Source: Bogoriella caseilytica
GTDB taxonomy: Bacteria > Actinomycetota > Actinomycetes > Actinomycetales > Actinomycetaceae
NCBI RefSeq assembly: GCF_003752405.1
Contig: NZ_RKHK01000001.1
Span: 2,914,001-2,978,000 of the forward strand
Length of the DNA: 64,000 nucleotides
Direction: 5' to 3'
Below the pieces are notes generated by a model. The model was not told the DNA's origin. It made no database searches and saw only the letters and a list, made by a program, of their open reading frames with translations. Shown in pieces: positions 53,252 through 63,036 of this stretch. Position 1 is the stretch's first letter, and every line of letters starts with the position of its first letter. The position numbers were made by a program, and so were the translations under genes.

Positions 53252-55390
53252 GTGTCAGTACCCACCACGCGCGCAGACAGCTACACCGCCCGCCATCTCT
53301 CGGTTCTCGAAGGCCTGGAGGCGGTCCGCAAGCGGCCCGGAATGTACATCGGCTCCACCGATTCCCGCGGACTCATGCACTGCCTGTGGGAGATCATCGA
53401 CAACGCCGTCGACGAGGCGCTGGAAGGGCACGCCCAGGAGGTGCGGATCATCCTGCACCCGGACGGGTCGGTGGAAGTGCGCGATGACGGTCGAGGCATC
53501 CCGGTGGACACGGTTGAGTCCGTGGGCCTCTCGGGTGTCGAGGTGGTCTTCACCAAGCTGCATGCCGGTGGCAAGTTCGGCGGTGGCTCCTACGCGGCCT
53601 CCGGCGGTCTGCACGGCGTGGGTGCCTCCGTGGTGAACGCGCTCTCAGCACGGCTTGATGTCGAGGTCGATCGCGGCGGGAAGACCCATCGCATGACCTT
53701 CCGGCGGGGCGAACCGGGAGAGTTCAGCGACGCCGGCACGGCCGGCCCATCGCCCGAGAACGACTTCGCCCCCTTCACCTCCCGGTCCGAGCTTGCCGTC
53801 GTGGGCAAGGTGCCCAGGAAGCGCACCGGCACCCGGGTGCGCTACTGGGCGGATCGCCAGATCTTCCCGGCCACTGCGGCTTTCGGCTATGACGAACTGA
53901 TCCAGCGCACGCGGCAGACCAGTTTCCTCGTCCCGGGCCTGACGCTCGTGGTCCGCGACGAGCGTGGCCTGGCCGGCACCCCAGGAGCCGAGGGGCCCGT
54001 CGAAGAGGTCTTCCGGCACGACGGCGGCGTGGTCGACTTCGCCGAGCACCTCGCCACGGACGGAGCCGTCTCGGATGTCTGGCACCTCACCGGCTCCGGC
54101 ACCTTCACCGAGACCGTTCAGCGCCTCGACGCACGTGGCCACCTCGCCCCCGAGGAGGTCGAGCGCACCTGTGAGGTGGAGGTCGCCCTGCGATGGGGGA
54201 TCGGTTACGACACCACCCTGCGCAGCTTCGTGAACATCATCGCCACCCCCAAGGGAGGCACCCACGAGACCGGTTTCGAACAGGGACTGCTGCGCACCCT
54301 GCGCAAGCAGATCGAGACCAACGCCCGGCGGCTGAAGGTCAGTGCCAAGGATCCCAAGATCGAGAAGGACGACGTCCTGGCCGGGATGACCGCTGTGGTG
54401 ACCGTGCGCCTGCCCGAACCGCAGTTCGAGGGTCAGACCAAGGAGGTGCTGGGCACCGCCCCGGTCCGCGCCATCGTGGCCAAGGTGGTCTCCGACGGCC
54501 TGACCGAGCGCCTCACCTCGCCCAAGCGTGACGCCAAGACGCAGGCCACCGCCGTGATGGAGAAGGTCGTCGGCGAGATGCGTGCGCGCGTGCAGGCGCG
54601 GCTCACCAAGGAGATCTCGCGGCGGAAGAACGCCCTGGAGTCCTCCTCGCTGCCGGCCAAGCTCGCCGATTGCCGCACGAATGACGTGGACTCGTCGGAG
54701 CTCTTCCTCGTCGAGGGTGACTCCGCGCTCGGCACCGCCAAGCTGGCACGCTCCAGCGACTTCCAGGCGCTGCTGCCCCTGCGCGGAAAGATCCTGAATG
54801 TGCAGAAGGCGGCTGCCGGGGAGATCCTCAAGAACGCGGAGGTCGCGTCGATCATCCAAGTGATCGGCGCGGGGTCGGGGCGCACCTTCGATCTCAGTCA
54901 GGCCCGGTACGGCAAGATCGTGCTCATGACCGACGCGGATGTCGATGGAGCGCATATCCGCACCCTGCTGCTGACCCTGTTCTATCGCCACATGCGGCCT
55001 CTGGTGGAAGCGGGCCGGGTGTTCGCTGCCGTGCCGCCGCTGCACCGCGTGGACATCGTCGGCTCGGGGGGAAAGAAGGGTGAGGTCGTCTACACGTACT
55101 CCGAGGCCGAGCTGAACGCCCTGCTGAAGAAGCTAGAGCGCACCGGCAGGCGGTTCAAGCACCCGATTCAGCGTTACAAGGGCCTGGGCGAGATGGATGC
55201 CCATCAGCTCGCCGAGACCACGATGGACCCGAGCCGGCGGACGCTGCGCCGGATCTCCATGGCCGACGAGGCCGCCGTCACCGAAGCGGAGCGGGTCTTC
55301 GAGCTGCTGATGGGCAGCGATGTTGCACCGCGCAAGGACTTCATCATCGACGGTGCGCAGCGCATCGACATGGACCGGATCGACGCGTAG
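53252..55390 (+). CDS. parE: DNA topoisomerase IV subunit B (ParE/GyrB type)
   Basis: 712 aa type IIA topoisomerase ATPase subunit. GHKL domain: EIIDNAVDEAL (Mg-ligand Asn), VRDDGRGIP, GGLHGVGASVVNAL. Transducer domain to about 410. TOPRIM domain with FLVEGDSALGTAKL and LMTDADVDGAHI. Works with the ParC subunit at 56742-59216 to decatenate chromosomes. It is called ParE because it is paired with a separate ParC away from the dnaA region; a second gyrB is expected elsewhere. GTG 53252 is leaderless. Confidence 0.92.
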   Translation: MSVPTTRADSYTARHLSVLEGLEAVRKRPGMYIGSTDSRGLMHCLWEIIDNAVDEALEGHAQEVRIILHPDGSVEVRDDGRGIPVDTVESVGLSGVEVVFTKLHAGGKFGGGSYAASGGLHGVGASVVNALSARLDVEVDRGGKTHRMTFRRGEPGEFSDAGTAGPSPENDFAPFTSRSELAVVGKVPRKRTGTRVRYWADRQIFPATAAFGYDELIQRTRQTSFLVPGLTLVVRDERGLAGTPGAEGPVEEVFRHDGGVVDFAEHLATDGAVSDVWHLTGSGTFTETVQRLDARGHLAPEEVERTCEVEVALRWGIGYDTTLRSFVNIIATPKGGTHETGFEQGLLRTLRKQIETNARRLKVSAKDPKIEKDDVLAGMTAVVTVRLPEPQFEGQTKEVLGTAPVRAIVAKVVSDGLTERLTSPKRDAKTQATAVMEKVVGEMRARVQARLTKEISRRKNALESSSLPAKLADCRTNDVDSSELFLVEGDSALGTAKLARSSDFQALLPLRGKILNVQKAAAGEILKNAEVASIIQVIGAGSGRTFDLSQARYGKIVLMTDADVDGAHIRTLLLTLFYRHMRPLVEAGRVFAAVPPLHRVDIVGSGGKKGEVVYTYSEAELNALLKKLERTGRRFKHPIQRYKGLGEMDAHQLAETTMDPSRRTLRRISMADEAAVTEAERVFELLMGSDVAPRKDFIIDGAQRIDMDRIDA

Positions 55391-55464
55391 TTCCGGCGCA
55401 CCGGCGCGCTGAGAGTTCACACACACGGGCGCGTCCTACCCTGCACGGCAACCGGGGGACGCCG

Positions 55465-55470
55465 TAGGGT
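55465..55470 (+). promoter_or_regulatory. -10 element of the tandem GNAT gene
   Basis: TAGGGT, 6 nt before GTG 55477; leaderless arrangement. Confidence 0.55.
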
Positions 55471-55476
55471 GCGGAC

Positions 55477-56541
55477 GTGCCCGAGACCCCGATGACGCCC
55501 GACAGCGCCCCGCGCGGACCCTTGCGGTCGCGCGCCCAGGCGCCGTCGGAGCTACCGCTACCGGATGCCGCCGAGGTGTCCTGGCGCGAGCTGACGCGCG
55601 CGGACATCCCGGCACTGGTGGAGGTCATCGGGCGCATCGAGGAGGCTGACCACCCCCCCTATCGCACCACCGTGGAGGAAGTGGAGGACTACTTCGCTCC
55701 GGGTTACGACACTGCGGGCATCGGCGGCTTCGCCGACGATGACCAGGGCGAGCTCATGCAAGCCTACGGCTTTGTTCGCCTCTCTCAGGCCGACCGGCAG
55801 GTCAAGCGCGTCTTCGTCTCCGGTGGGGTGGCTCCCACCTTCCGCGACCGCGGCATGGGCTCCCCTCTGATGGACTGGCAGCTCGGCCGTGCCCGCCAGC
55901 TCCTCGCCGAATGCGCCGAGGCCGAGGAGGATGTCGCCGCGCGGATCGTGGCGCACGTGGACGACGACCGCGAGGACTTCACCCAGTTGCTGACCTCCCG
56001 CGGTTTCACCCCGCGGCGGACCTACAGTCAGCTGCGACGGGACCTCTCCCAGCCGCTACCGACGATCAGCCTCGAGCGCAGCGTGACCGTGGAACCGTGG
56101 ACCGAGGCACTCGACGACGCCGTCCGGCGAGCGCACAACACCGCGTTCCGGGACCTCTGGGGCAGCCAACCGCTGACCCCGCAGGCATGGCAGCAGGAAC
56201 GCACCCATCACGCGCCCGAGTGGAGCTTCGTCGCCTTGGATCGCAGCAGCGACCGGGCCCAGGTCGCGGGCTACCTGATCTCCGGACGCTATGAGCAGGA
56301 CTGGCCCGCTCTGGGCTGGACCGAGGGATACATCGAGAACCTCGGAGTGCTGCCGGCGTGGCGGGGCCGGCACGTGGCGACGGCGCTACTCACCCGCGCC
56401 ATGGAGGCCTACCGGCATGACGGTATGCAGTACGCCGGCATGGACGTGGACTCCGACAACCCCACCGGAGCCATCGGTCTGTTCGAAAGGCTCGGTTTCG
56501 AGCGGGTGCGCGGCTCGGCCGTCTACACCGTCGAGGTGTGA
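55477..56541 (+). CDS. Tandem GNAT acetyltransferase
   Basis: 354 aa with two GNAT domains. The N-terminal one (about 30-195) is diverged in its acetyl-CoA loop (FRDRGMGSPLMDW). The C-terminal one (about 200-354) has a good loop, LPAWRGRHVATALLTRAME, and the end motif NPTGAIGLFERLGFERV. Related two-domain proteins include mycothiol synthase MshD and MSMEG-type acetyltransferases. Not close enough by eye to call mshD. The stop codon lies inside the first copy of an 86-bp tandem repeat. Confidence 0.88.
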   Translation: MPETPMTPDSAPRGPLRSRAQAPSELPLPDAAEVSWRELTRADIPALVEVIGRIEEADHPPYRTTVEEVEDYFAPGYDTAGIGGFADDDQGELMQAYGFVRLSQADRQVKRVFVSGGVAPTFRDRGMGSPLMDWQLGRARQLLAECAEAEEDVAARIVAHVDDDREDFTQLLTSRGFTPRRTYSQLRRDLSQPLPTISLERSVTVEPWTEALDDAVRRAHNTAFRDLWGSQPLTPQAWQQERTHHAPEWSFVALDRSSDRAQVAGYLISGRYEQDWPALGWTEGYIENLGVLPAWRGRHVATALLTRAMEAYRHDGMQYAGMDVDSDNPTGAIGLFERLGFERVRGSAVYTVEV

Positions 56542-56709
56542 CGACTGTGCAGCGGAAGGTGGGAGCGAGGAACGAGCGCCCGCCCGCAGCGGAGCTGAGA
56601 AACGCCGACCATGAGTTCGAGGTGTGACGACTGCGCAGCGGAAGGTGGGAGCGAGGGACGAGCGCCCGCCCGCAGCGGAGCTGAGGAACGCCGACCATGA
56701 GTTCGAGGT
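56531..56709. repeat. Two tandem 86-bp repeats plus a partial third copy
   Basis: Copies at 56531-56616 and 56617-56702 differ at only three positions; the first 7-8 bases recur at 56703. The unit begins in the last codons of the GNAT gene, so each copy carries the Glu-Val-stop ending. It fills most of the 200-bp space between the GNAT and parC genes. No hairpin dominates it. Confidence 0.9.
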
Positions 56710-56741
56710 CTGAGGACCGCGGGGTGGGAAGGGAGACCCGC

Positions 56742-59216
56742 TCACCCCACGGCGGCCACCGGGGCGCTCAACGGCCGGCCTGAGCCGTCGCGCCGCTCAT
56801 CGATCTCTGGCAGTTCGACGGGCTGTCCACCCGAACCCACGGCGCGGGCGGGCTCCGGGCCCGCCCAGGCGAGCACCAGTGCGTCTTCGCCCCGCAGGAA
56901 GCGCTGAGCGCGCACCCCGCTGGTGGCACGCCCCTTGCCGGGGTAGCGATCCAAGGGTGTGACCTTGGCGCTGCCCGCCGTGGTGCCCGGCAGCGCCGCG
57001 GAGGTGCCGGCCACCGTGACGACCACGGCGGCGGAGAGTTCCGCCTCAGCCACGGCAGCCAGGTGGAGCACCTCGACACCGTCGCCGAGCTTCATGCCGG
57101 CTACGCCCTGCCCGGAACGGCCCTGGGGCCGCACAAGTGAGGCGGAGAAGCGCAACAGGTGCGCGCCGGAGGAGATCAACACGAGCTGATCCTCATCTCC
57201 GGAGTGCAGGGCGCCGATCACCCGGTCGCCTTCCTCCAGCGAGATGACCGTCCAGGACTCCTTGTTTCCAGGCCGATCACCGGGGCGGACCCGCTTGATG
57301 GTGCCGCGCGCTGTTGCCAGGGTCAGGGGTGCGGCGTCGTCCTCGAGCCGTGCCAGGCCGACTGCGTGCTCGCCGGCGTCGAGGGCGACGAGCTCACTCA
57401 GCGGGATGCCCCCGGACAGGCTGGGCGGGCCAGAAGTGGGAGGTAGGCCGGGAATGTCGATGACCTCCATGCGCACCAGGCGCCCGGTGGAGGTCACCAC
57501 GCCCACGTGCCCGCGCGCGGTGGCCGGAACCTCCCCGGTGAGCGCATCGTGCGCGACGCGGCCGCCGGAGCGCATCGGCGCCTCAGCTTCGGCGGTGCGA
57601 GCCACCAGCCCTGTGCCGGAGAGCAGCACGCGGCAAGGGTCGTCCGGGATCTCCAACGGCACGGAACCGGCCTTGCCGCTGGCTTTGCCGGCGGAGGCTC
57701 CCACGGCCTCACCACCGGGGCGCTCGAGCAGGACGGTGCGCCGCGGATCGGCGTGCTCGGCGGCGATGGCGGCCAGCTCCTCGGACACCACCTCGCGCAG
57801 ACGCTCGTCGGAATCGAGGATGTCGGTGAGTTCCTGGATACGCCGGGCCAGTTCGTCCTGCTCGGCTTCGAGTTCGAGGCGGGAGAACTTGGTCAAGCGA
57901 CGCAGCCGCAGCTGAAGGATGTACTCCGCTTGCGGCTCATCCAGCTCGAAGACACTCATCAGCCGGGCACGTGCGGTCTCGGCGTCATCGGAGCTGCGGA
58001 TCACCTGGATGACCTCGTCGATGTCCGCGATGGCGATCAACAGGCCTGCCACGAGGTGCGCGCGCTCGGTGGCTCGCGCCAGGCGGTAGGCCGTGCGCCG
58101 GCGCACCACCTCAAGGCGGTGGGCGACGTAGACCTGCAGGAGCTCACGCAGCCCCAGGGTGCGCGGCTGTCCGTCGACCAGCGCCACGTTGTTGATCCCG
58201 AAGGACTCCTCCATCGGGGTGTGCTTGAAGAGCTGCTCCAGCACGGCCTCGGGGTTGAATCCGCTCTTGATCTCGATGACCAACCGCAGGCCGTGGTGCC
58301 GGTCGGTCAGGTTCTGCACGTTCGTCACGCCTTGGAGCTTGCGGGCTCCGACGGCGTCCTTGATCTTCTCGATCACTCGCTCCGCGCCCACCATGTAGGG
58401 CAGTTCGGTGACCACGATGCCCTTCTTGCGGGCCGTGATGCTCTCGACGCGTGTGGTCGCTCGGGTGCGGAAGGAGCCCCGGCCGGTGGCGTAGGCCTCC
58501 CGGACGCCCTCCAGCCCCACGATCTTGCCGCCCTCGGGCAGGTCGGGCCCGGGGATGAAGCGCATGAGCTCATCGAGGCTCGTCTCGGGAGCGGCGATGA
58601 GTTGCCGGACTGCGGCCACGACCTCGCCGAGATTGTGCGGCGGCATGTTGGTGGCCATGCCGACGGCAATCCCGGAGGCGCCGTTGACCAGCAGATTAGG
58701 GATGGCCGAGGGCAGCACCTCGGGCTGGGTGAGCTGATTGTCGTAGTTCGGGACGAGATCGACGACGTCTTCGTCGAGGTCGGCGGTCATCGCCAGCGCA
58801 GCGGCGGCCAGGCGGGCCTCGGTGTAGCGCGAGGCTGCGGGACCATCGTCCAGGGAGCCAAAGTTCCCGTGACCGTCGACCATCGGCAGGCGCAGGGCGA
58901 AGGGCTGGGCCATGCGGACCATCGCGTCGTAAATGGCGCCGTCACCGTGGGGGTGGAGCCGTCCCATGACTTCACCGACCACGCGCGCGGACTTGACGTG
59001 CCCTCGATCAGGACGCAGGCCCATCTGGTCCATTTGGTAGAGGATCCGGCGCTGCACCGGCTTGAGCCCATCGCGGGCATCGGGCAGGGCCCGTGAGTAG
59101 ATCACCGAGTAGGCGTACTCCAGGAAAGAACCCTGCATCTCCTGGGAGACATCGATGTCGACGATCTTCTCCGCGATGTCAGGCGGGGGAGTGGCGGAGC
59201 TGTTCCGGCGCGGCAT
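56742..59216 (-). CDS. parC: DNA topoisomerase IV subunit A (ParC/GyrA type)
   Basis: 824 aa. DNA cleavage-reunion domain: catalytic Tyr131 in ASRYTEAR; quinolone-determining region [17 protein letters not shown]. The C-terminal domain has six beta-pinwheel repeats. The GyrA box of gyrases (QRRGGKG) is not seen, which supports ParC over GyrA. At the E. coli Ser83 position there is Gly93. Upstream GACAAT lies 7 nt before the ATG. Converges on the GNAT gene. Confidence 0.92.
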   Translation of the reverse strand: MPRRNSSATPPPDIAEKIVDIDVSQEMQGSFLEYAYSVIYSRALPDARDGLKPVQRRILYQMDQMGLRPDRGHVKSARVVGEVMGRLHPHGDGAIYDAMVRMAQPFALRLPMVDGHGNFGSLDDGPAASRYTEARLAAAALAMTADLDEDVVDLVPNYDNQLTQPEVLPSAIPNLLVNGASGIAVGMATNMPPHNLGEVVAAVRQLIAAPETSLDELMRFIPGPDLPEGGKIVGLEGVREAYATGRGSFRTRATTRVESITARKKGIVVTELPYMVGAERVIEKIKDAVGARKLQGVTNVQNLTDRHHGLRLVIEIKSGFNPEAVLEQLFKHTPMEESFGINNVALVDGQPRTLGLRELLQVYVAHRLEVVRRRTAYRLARATERAHLVAGLLIAIADIDEVIQVIRSSDDAETARARLMSVFELDEPQAEYILQLRLRRLTKFSRLELEAEQDELARRIQELTDILDSDERLREVVSEELAAIAAEHADPRRTVLLERPGGEAVGASAGKASGKAGSVPLEIPDDPCRVLLSGTGLVARTAEAEAPMRSGGRVAHDALTGEVPATARGHVGVVTSTGRLVRMEVIDIPGLPPTSGPPSLSGGIPLSELVALDAGEHAVGLARLEDDAAPLTLATARGTIKRVRPGDRPGNKESWTVISLEEGDRVIGALHSGDEDQLVLISSGAHLLRFSASLVRPQGRSGQGVAGMKLGDGVEVLHLAAVAEAELSAAVVVTVAGTSAALPGTTAGSAKVTPLDRYPGKGRATSGVRAQRFLRGEDALVLAWAGPEPARAVGSGGQPVELPEIDERRDGSGRPLSAPVAAVG

Positions 59217-59288
59217 GCCCGCTATTGTCCCTGACGTTGCCCGAGCGACCGGGCGGGGCGCGCCGCCCCGGCCTGTGCGGGGCGCGCA

Positions 59289-60212
59289 TCACAGCATGTC
59301 GGAGTCCAGCGGGCCCTCCAGGACGATCTCCTCGCCGCGGAGCTCACCGACCGCGGCGGCGCCGAGCGTACCGATGGCGCGGTCCAGGTCGGGAGCCACC
59401 GAGTCCGCAGTGCGGTGGCGCAGGAAGACCGCCACGGCATAGCGACGGCCATCGGGAAAGGTGACCACACCCGCCTCGTTGCGGATGAAGGAGAGTGTCC
59501 CGGTCTTCCCCGCAACCGAGACCGAGCCCGGGAAGCCGGTGCGCAGGCGGTGGCCGTAGACCTGCATGCCCATCACGCGGCGCACCTCGGCGCAGGCGCT
59601 GGCATCGATGCCATCGGCATTCCAGATCCGTCCCAGCAGCCGGGTGGTCTCCTCCGGGGTGGAGCGGTGGGAGTGCCGGGGATCCTGCGCGCGGATGGCC
59701 CGGTACTCCCGGGTGCGGTTCTTGGCCACACCGTCCATGGACCCGCCCGGCTCGATGCCGAGGTCGTCACGCATGGAGGCGAAGAGCGCCGCGGTGTCAC
59801 CCTCGAGCACCGTCTGAGTCATACCGAGTTCGGCCAGCGTGGCCGCGATCCGATCCCAGCCCACGAGGTCCATCACCACGTCGGTCGCGCGGTTGTCGGA
59901 GACATTCATCATCGACAGGTACAGGTCTCGCAGGGACAGCGAGATCGGGTCGGAGAAGGCCGCGATTCCGGTGCCGCCGAGCACCTGGAAGTCCTCGGCA
60001 CCGAGATCGATCCGGTCGGTGGCCGCACGCTCACCGGCCGCGACCTGCCGGCACACCTCCAGCAGCACCGGGATCTTGAACACCGAGGCGGTCACCACGA
60101 GATCCTCGGAACGCAGGCCCACCTGGGCGTCGGAGTCCAGGTCGCGGGCGTGAACGAAGGCCGTCAGGCCGAGCTCGGCCTCCAGTGGTGCGGCGGTTGC
60201 GGCGAGAGTCAT
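59289..60212 (-). CDS. Class A beta-lactamase-like serine hydrolase, no signal peptide
   Basis: 307 aa. Penicillin-binding-protein fold motifs: SVFK (S43 nucleophile, K46), SDN (105-107), KTG (236-238). The omega-loop Glu-x-x-Leu-Asn motif of true class A beta-lactamases is not visible near 165-180, where TREYRAIRAQDPRHSHRSTP is found. It starts MTLAATAAPL without a secretion signal, so it acts in the cytosol if the start is right. CAGAGT lies 6 nt before ATG 60212. Likely an esterase or peptidase-like relative; beta-lactam hydrolysis is doubtful. Confidence 0.82.
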   Translation of the reverse strand: MTLAATAAPLEAELGLTAFVHARDLDSDAQVGLRSEDLVVTASVFKIPVLLEVCRQVAAGERAATDRIDLGAEDFQVLGGTGIAAFSDPISLSLRDLYLSMMNVSDNRATDVVMDLVGWDRIAATLAELGMTQTVLEGDTAALFASMRDDLGIEPGGSMDGVAKNRTREYRAIRAQDPRHSHRSTPEETTRLLGRIWNADGIDASACAEVRRVMGMQVYGHRLRTGFPGSVSVAGKTGTLSFIRNEAGVVTFPDGRRYAVAVFLRHRTADSVAPDLDRAIGTLGAAAVGELRGEEIVLEGPLDSDML

Positions 60213-60257
60213 GCCACCACTCTGCCGTAAGCGCTCCGGGATCCGCTCCGGGCGTCC

Positions 60258-60263
60258 TAGTCT
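60258..60263 (+). promoter_or_regulatory. -10 element of the GNAT-acyl-CoA synthetase gene
   Basis: TAGTCT, 6 nt before ATG 60270; leaderless arrangement in the 57-bp divergent gap with the serine hydrolase gene. Confidence 0.55.
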
Positions 60264-60269
60264 TGGACC

Positions 60270-63002
60270 ATGGTGCACTACCCCCACTGGGAGGCCGATG
60301 TTGTCCTCCGCGATGGGACACCCATGCATATCCGCCCGATCCGGCCCGAGGATTCCGAGGCACTCCAGCGGATGCACATGGCTCAGTCCGAGCAGTCCCG
60401 GTACTTCCGGTACTTCGCCCCCATGGAGCGGCTCTCCGACCGCGACCTGCACCGCTTCACCCACGTGGACCATGTGGACCGCGTCGCGCTCGTGCTCACG
60501 GGGGAGGACGAGGAGATCCGTGCGGTGGGCCGGTTCGACGTCGTGGCACCGGGCACCGCCGAAGTGGCCTTCAACGTGGCGGACACCGAGCAGGGGCGGG
60601 GCCTGGGCTCCGTGCTCCTGGAACACCTCACGGCGGCTGCGCGAGAACGCGGGGTCTTCACCTTCCTCGCGGATGTGCTGCCGGCCAATGCCCGGATGAT
60701 CCGCGTCTTCACCGACGCGGGCTACGAGATCTCCCAGCATTTGGAGGACGGCGTCATCTCGGTGAGCTTCTCCACTGCGGAGACCGAACGGTCCTGGCGG
60801 GTGATGGCCGAGCGGGAGCGGCACGCCGAAGCCCTTTCCATGAAGGCAGTGCTCGCAGCGTCCTCCGTCGTGGTGGTGCGGTTGAGCGCCGGTCAGGACG
60901 GCGACCACGGCAGGTCGCTCGCCGGGGCCGCGGCCGCAGGGCTGCTCGCCCAGGCCGAGGCCGGGATCTTCACCGGCCCGATTCATCTGGTGGGTCTGCC
61001 GGCATGGCACCGGCCCACACCGGCTTCGGTTCAGGCGGAGTCGCTCACGGAACTCTCCGCCTCGCACGTGAGTGCCGAGATCGCCGTGGTGGCCGGGCAG
61101 CCCGCCGATGTGGTCGAGGCGGTGCCCCGCCTGGCGGCCCTGGGCGTGCGCGCGATGGTGGTGGTCTCCGACGGATTCGGTGAGGCGGGCGCTGCGGGCA
61201 TGGCGCGACAGGGTCAGCTGCTCCGCGCGGTCCGAGCCGCCGGGATCCGCCTGGTCGGTCCAGCCTCCTACGGGGTGATCGGCGCTGGCGAGGCCGGCCG
61301 GTATGACCTCACGCTCTTCGACAACGGGGCAGTGGCTGAGGACTCCGTCGAGCGAGGCATCGGGCTGTTCTGCCAGTCTGCCCCCGGGGGGCGCATGCTG
61401 CTCACCACGGCCGCGAGGCGCGGCCTTCCCCTGGCCAGCTTCCTTTCCTCCGGGCTGCGAGCCGACGTCTCCGGCAATGACAGCATGCAGTTCTGGTCCA
61501 CGCACGATCCGACGGCGGTGGGCGCGGTCTACCTGGAGTCGATCGGCAATCCGCGGAAGTTCTCCCGGATTGCGCGCCGGCTGGCGGCCGACAAGCCACT
61601 GGTGGCTGTGGTCTCCGGCCAGACCGGCCAGGCGACCCCTCCTGGGCACGCCGTCCGTACCTCCCAGCAACCCCAGAGCGTCCTCACCGAGTTGCTGCGC
61701 CAGGCGGGAATCGTCCGTGCGCGCAGTCTCCGGGAGATGCTCGACGTCGCGGGGCTCTTGCTGGCCCAGCCTCTCCCTCGGGGACCACGGCTGGCCGTCG
61801 TCTCCACCTCCGGTGCACTCGCGAGCCAGCTCAGGGACATCGCCTCGGCGCACGATCTGGAGCCGGCGGGTGCGCCGATCCTGCTCGGCTCCTTCGCCAC
61901 CGCCGCGGACTACGCCCGCGCGCTGGAGGACCTCGGTGCCCGCGCGGACTGGGATGCCGTCGTGATCGCCCACGCCCCGCCGGTGGGCGAGACGGATCCA
62001 GCAATCGCGAGAGCCGTGGCCACGGCGGCTGCCAGGGACGAACGCCCGTGGGTGATGGTCGCACCCGGCCTGCACGGCCTCGACCCCACGTTGACGGCGG
62101 AAGCGGCGATGAGTGGCGAACGCACGGTCCCGGCACTGGCCACCATCGAGGATGCCGTGCGTTCTCTGGCCGGGGCATTGGGTCATGCGCGTTGGCGCGC
62201 CCGGGCGGAGGATCCGTTCCTCGACCTGCCCGGCATCGATCCAGCAGCAGCCCGAGGGATCATCGCAGACCGCCTTCAGGACCTCAGCCCGGGCGGGCGC
62301 GTGACGCTCGAAGACGAGGAGGCGGCCGCGGTGTTGGCCAGCTACGGCATCGCAGTGCTTCGCTCGACGGTGGTCGCCGACGCTGAGGAAGCGGTGGCGG
62401 CCGCGCGCACCTGCGGCTATCCCGTGGTGCTCAAGACTGTGAGCGATGCGCTCCGCCATCGCGCGGATCTCGGCGGTGTCCGCCTGGACCTGGGAAGCGA
62501 CGACGAGGTGCGCGAGGCCTTCGATCGCCTGGCCGAACGGAGCCGGGAGTTGCTCGGCCGGGAGGTCGCGGTGGCGGTGCAGCCACAGGCTCCGCCAGGT
62601 GTGGCCTGCATCATCCGTGGCAGCGAGGACGATCTCTATGGTCCCGTCGTCTCCTTCGGCCTGTCCGGCGATGCCTCGGAGCTGCTCGGTGACGTCAGCT
62701 ACCGGGTGCCACCGCTCACCGCAGCAGATGTGACCTCCATGATCCACTCGGTGCGCGCCGCACCACGGCTGATGGGTCAGCGCGGGCTGCCGCGCGCCGA
62801 CCTCGACGCGGTGGCGGACCTGCTCTCGCGGGTCTCCTTGCTCACTGATGACCTGCCTGAGATCGCCGAGGTCTCCCTCAACCCGGTGATTGCCGGCCCA
62901 GGAGGTGCCCAGGTGGCCGGGTTCACGGTGCGCATCGCGCGCCCGGCCCGCCAGGACGCCGGGCGGCGGGCACTGCCGTCCCCGCATCACGCCCCGGCCT
63001 GA
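60270..63002 (+). CDS. GNAT-acyl-CoA synthetase (NDP-forming) fusion, Pat-like
   Basis: 910 aa. N-terminal GNAT domain (about 10-170, acetyl-CoA loop EQGRGLGSVLLEHL). Next a CoA-binding Rossmann region and ligase-like domain (about 190-460; FCQSAPGGRML, YLESIGNPRKF), and an ATP-grasp domain at the C-terminus (about 680-890; YPVVLKTVSD, EVSLNPVI). The GNAT-first order is that of Streptomyces PatA-type protein lysine acetyltransferases that modify acetyl-CoA synthetase. The phosphohistidine loop of active NDP-forming ligases (GHAGA) is not seen, so the ligase part is probably a sensor. Confidence 0.85.
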   Translation: MVHYPHWEADVVLRDGTPMHIRPIRPEDSEALQRMHMAQSEQSRYFRYFAPMERLSDRDLHRFTHVDHVDRVALVLTGEDEEIRAVGRFDVVAPGTAEVAFNVADTEQGRGLGSVLLEHLTAAARERGVFTFLADVLPANARMIRVFTDAGYEISQHLEDGVISVSFSTAETERSWRVMAERERHAEALSMKAVLAASSVVVVRLSAGQDGDHGRSLAGAAAAGLLAQAEAGIFTGPIHLVGLPAWHRPTPASVQAESLTELSASHVSAEIAVVAGQPADVVEAVPRLAALGVRAMVVVSDGFGEAGAAGMARQGQLLRAVRAAGIRLVGPASYGVIGAGEAGRYDLTLFDNGAVAEDSVERGIGLFCQSAPGGRMLLTTAARRGLPLASFLSSGLRADVSGNDSMQFWSTHDPTAVGAVYLESIGNPRKFSRIARRLAADKPLVAVVSGQTGQATPPGHAVRTSQQPQSVLTELLRQAGIVRARSLREMLDVAGLLLAQPLPRGPRLAVVSTSGALASQLRDIASAHDLEPAGAPILLGSFATAADYARALEDLGARADWDAVVIAHAPPVGETDPAIARAVATAAARDERPWVMVAPGLHGLDPTLTAEAAMSGERTVPALATIEDAVRSLAGALGHARWRARAEDPFLDLPGIDPAAARGIIADRLQDLSPGGRVTLEDEEAAAVLASYGIAVLRSTVVADAEEAVAAARTCGYPVVLKTVSDALRHRADLGGVRLDLGSDDEVREAFDRLAERSRELLGREVAVAVQPQAPPGVACIIRGSEDDLYGPVVSFGLSGDASELLGDVSYRVPPLTAADVTSMIHSVRAAPRLMGQRGLPRADLDAVADLLSRVSLLTDDLPEIAEVSLNPVIAGPGGAQVAGFTVRIARPARQDAGRRALPSPHHAPA

Positions 63003-63036
63003 ATGCGATGTGGGCGCCTCGTGGGAGACTGGAAGC

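Noticed and set aside
59289-62990. A 1233-codon open frame on the minus strand across the Pat-like gene
   Set aside because: Only its C-terminal 307 codons (59289-60212) carry recognisable motifs. The rest is antisense to the well-supported 60270-63002 gene and has the His/Arg/Gly-rich look of a shadow frame in high-GC DNA.
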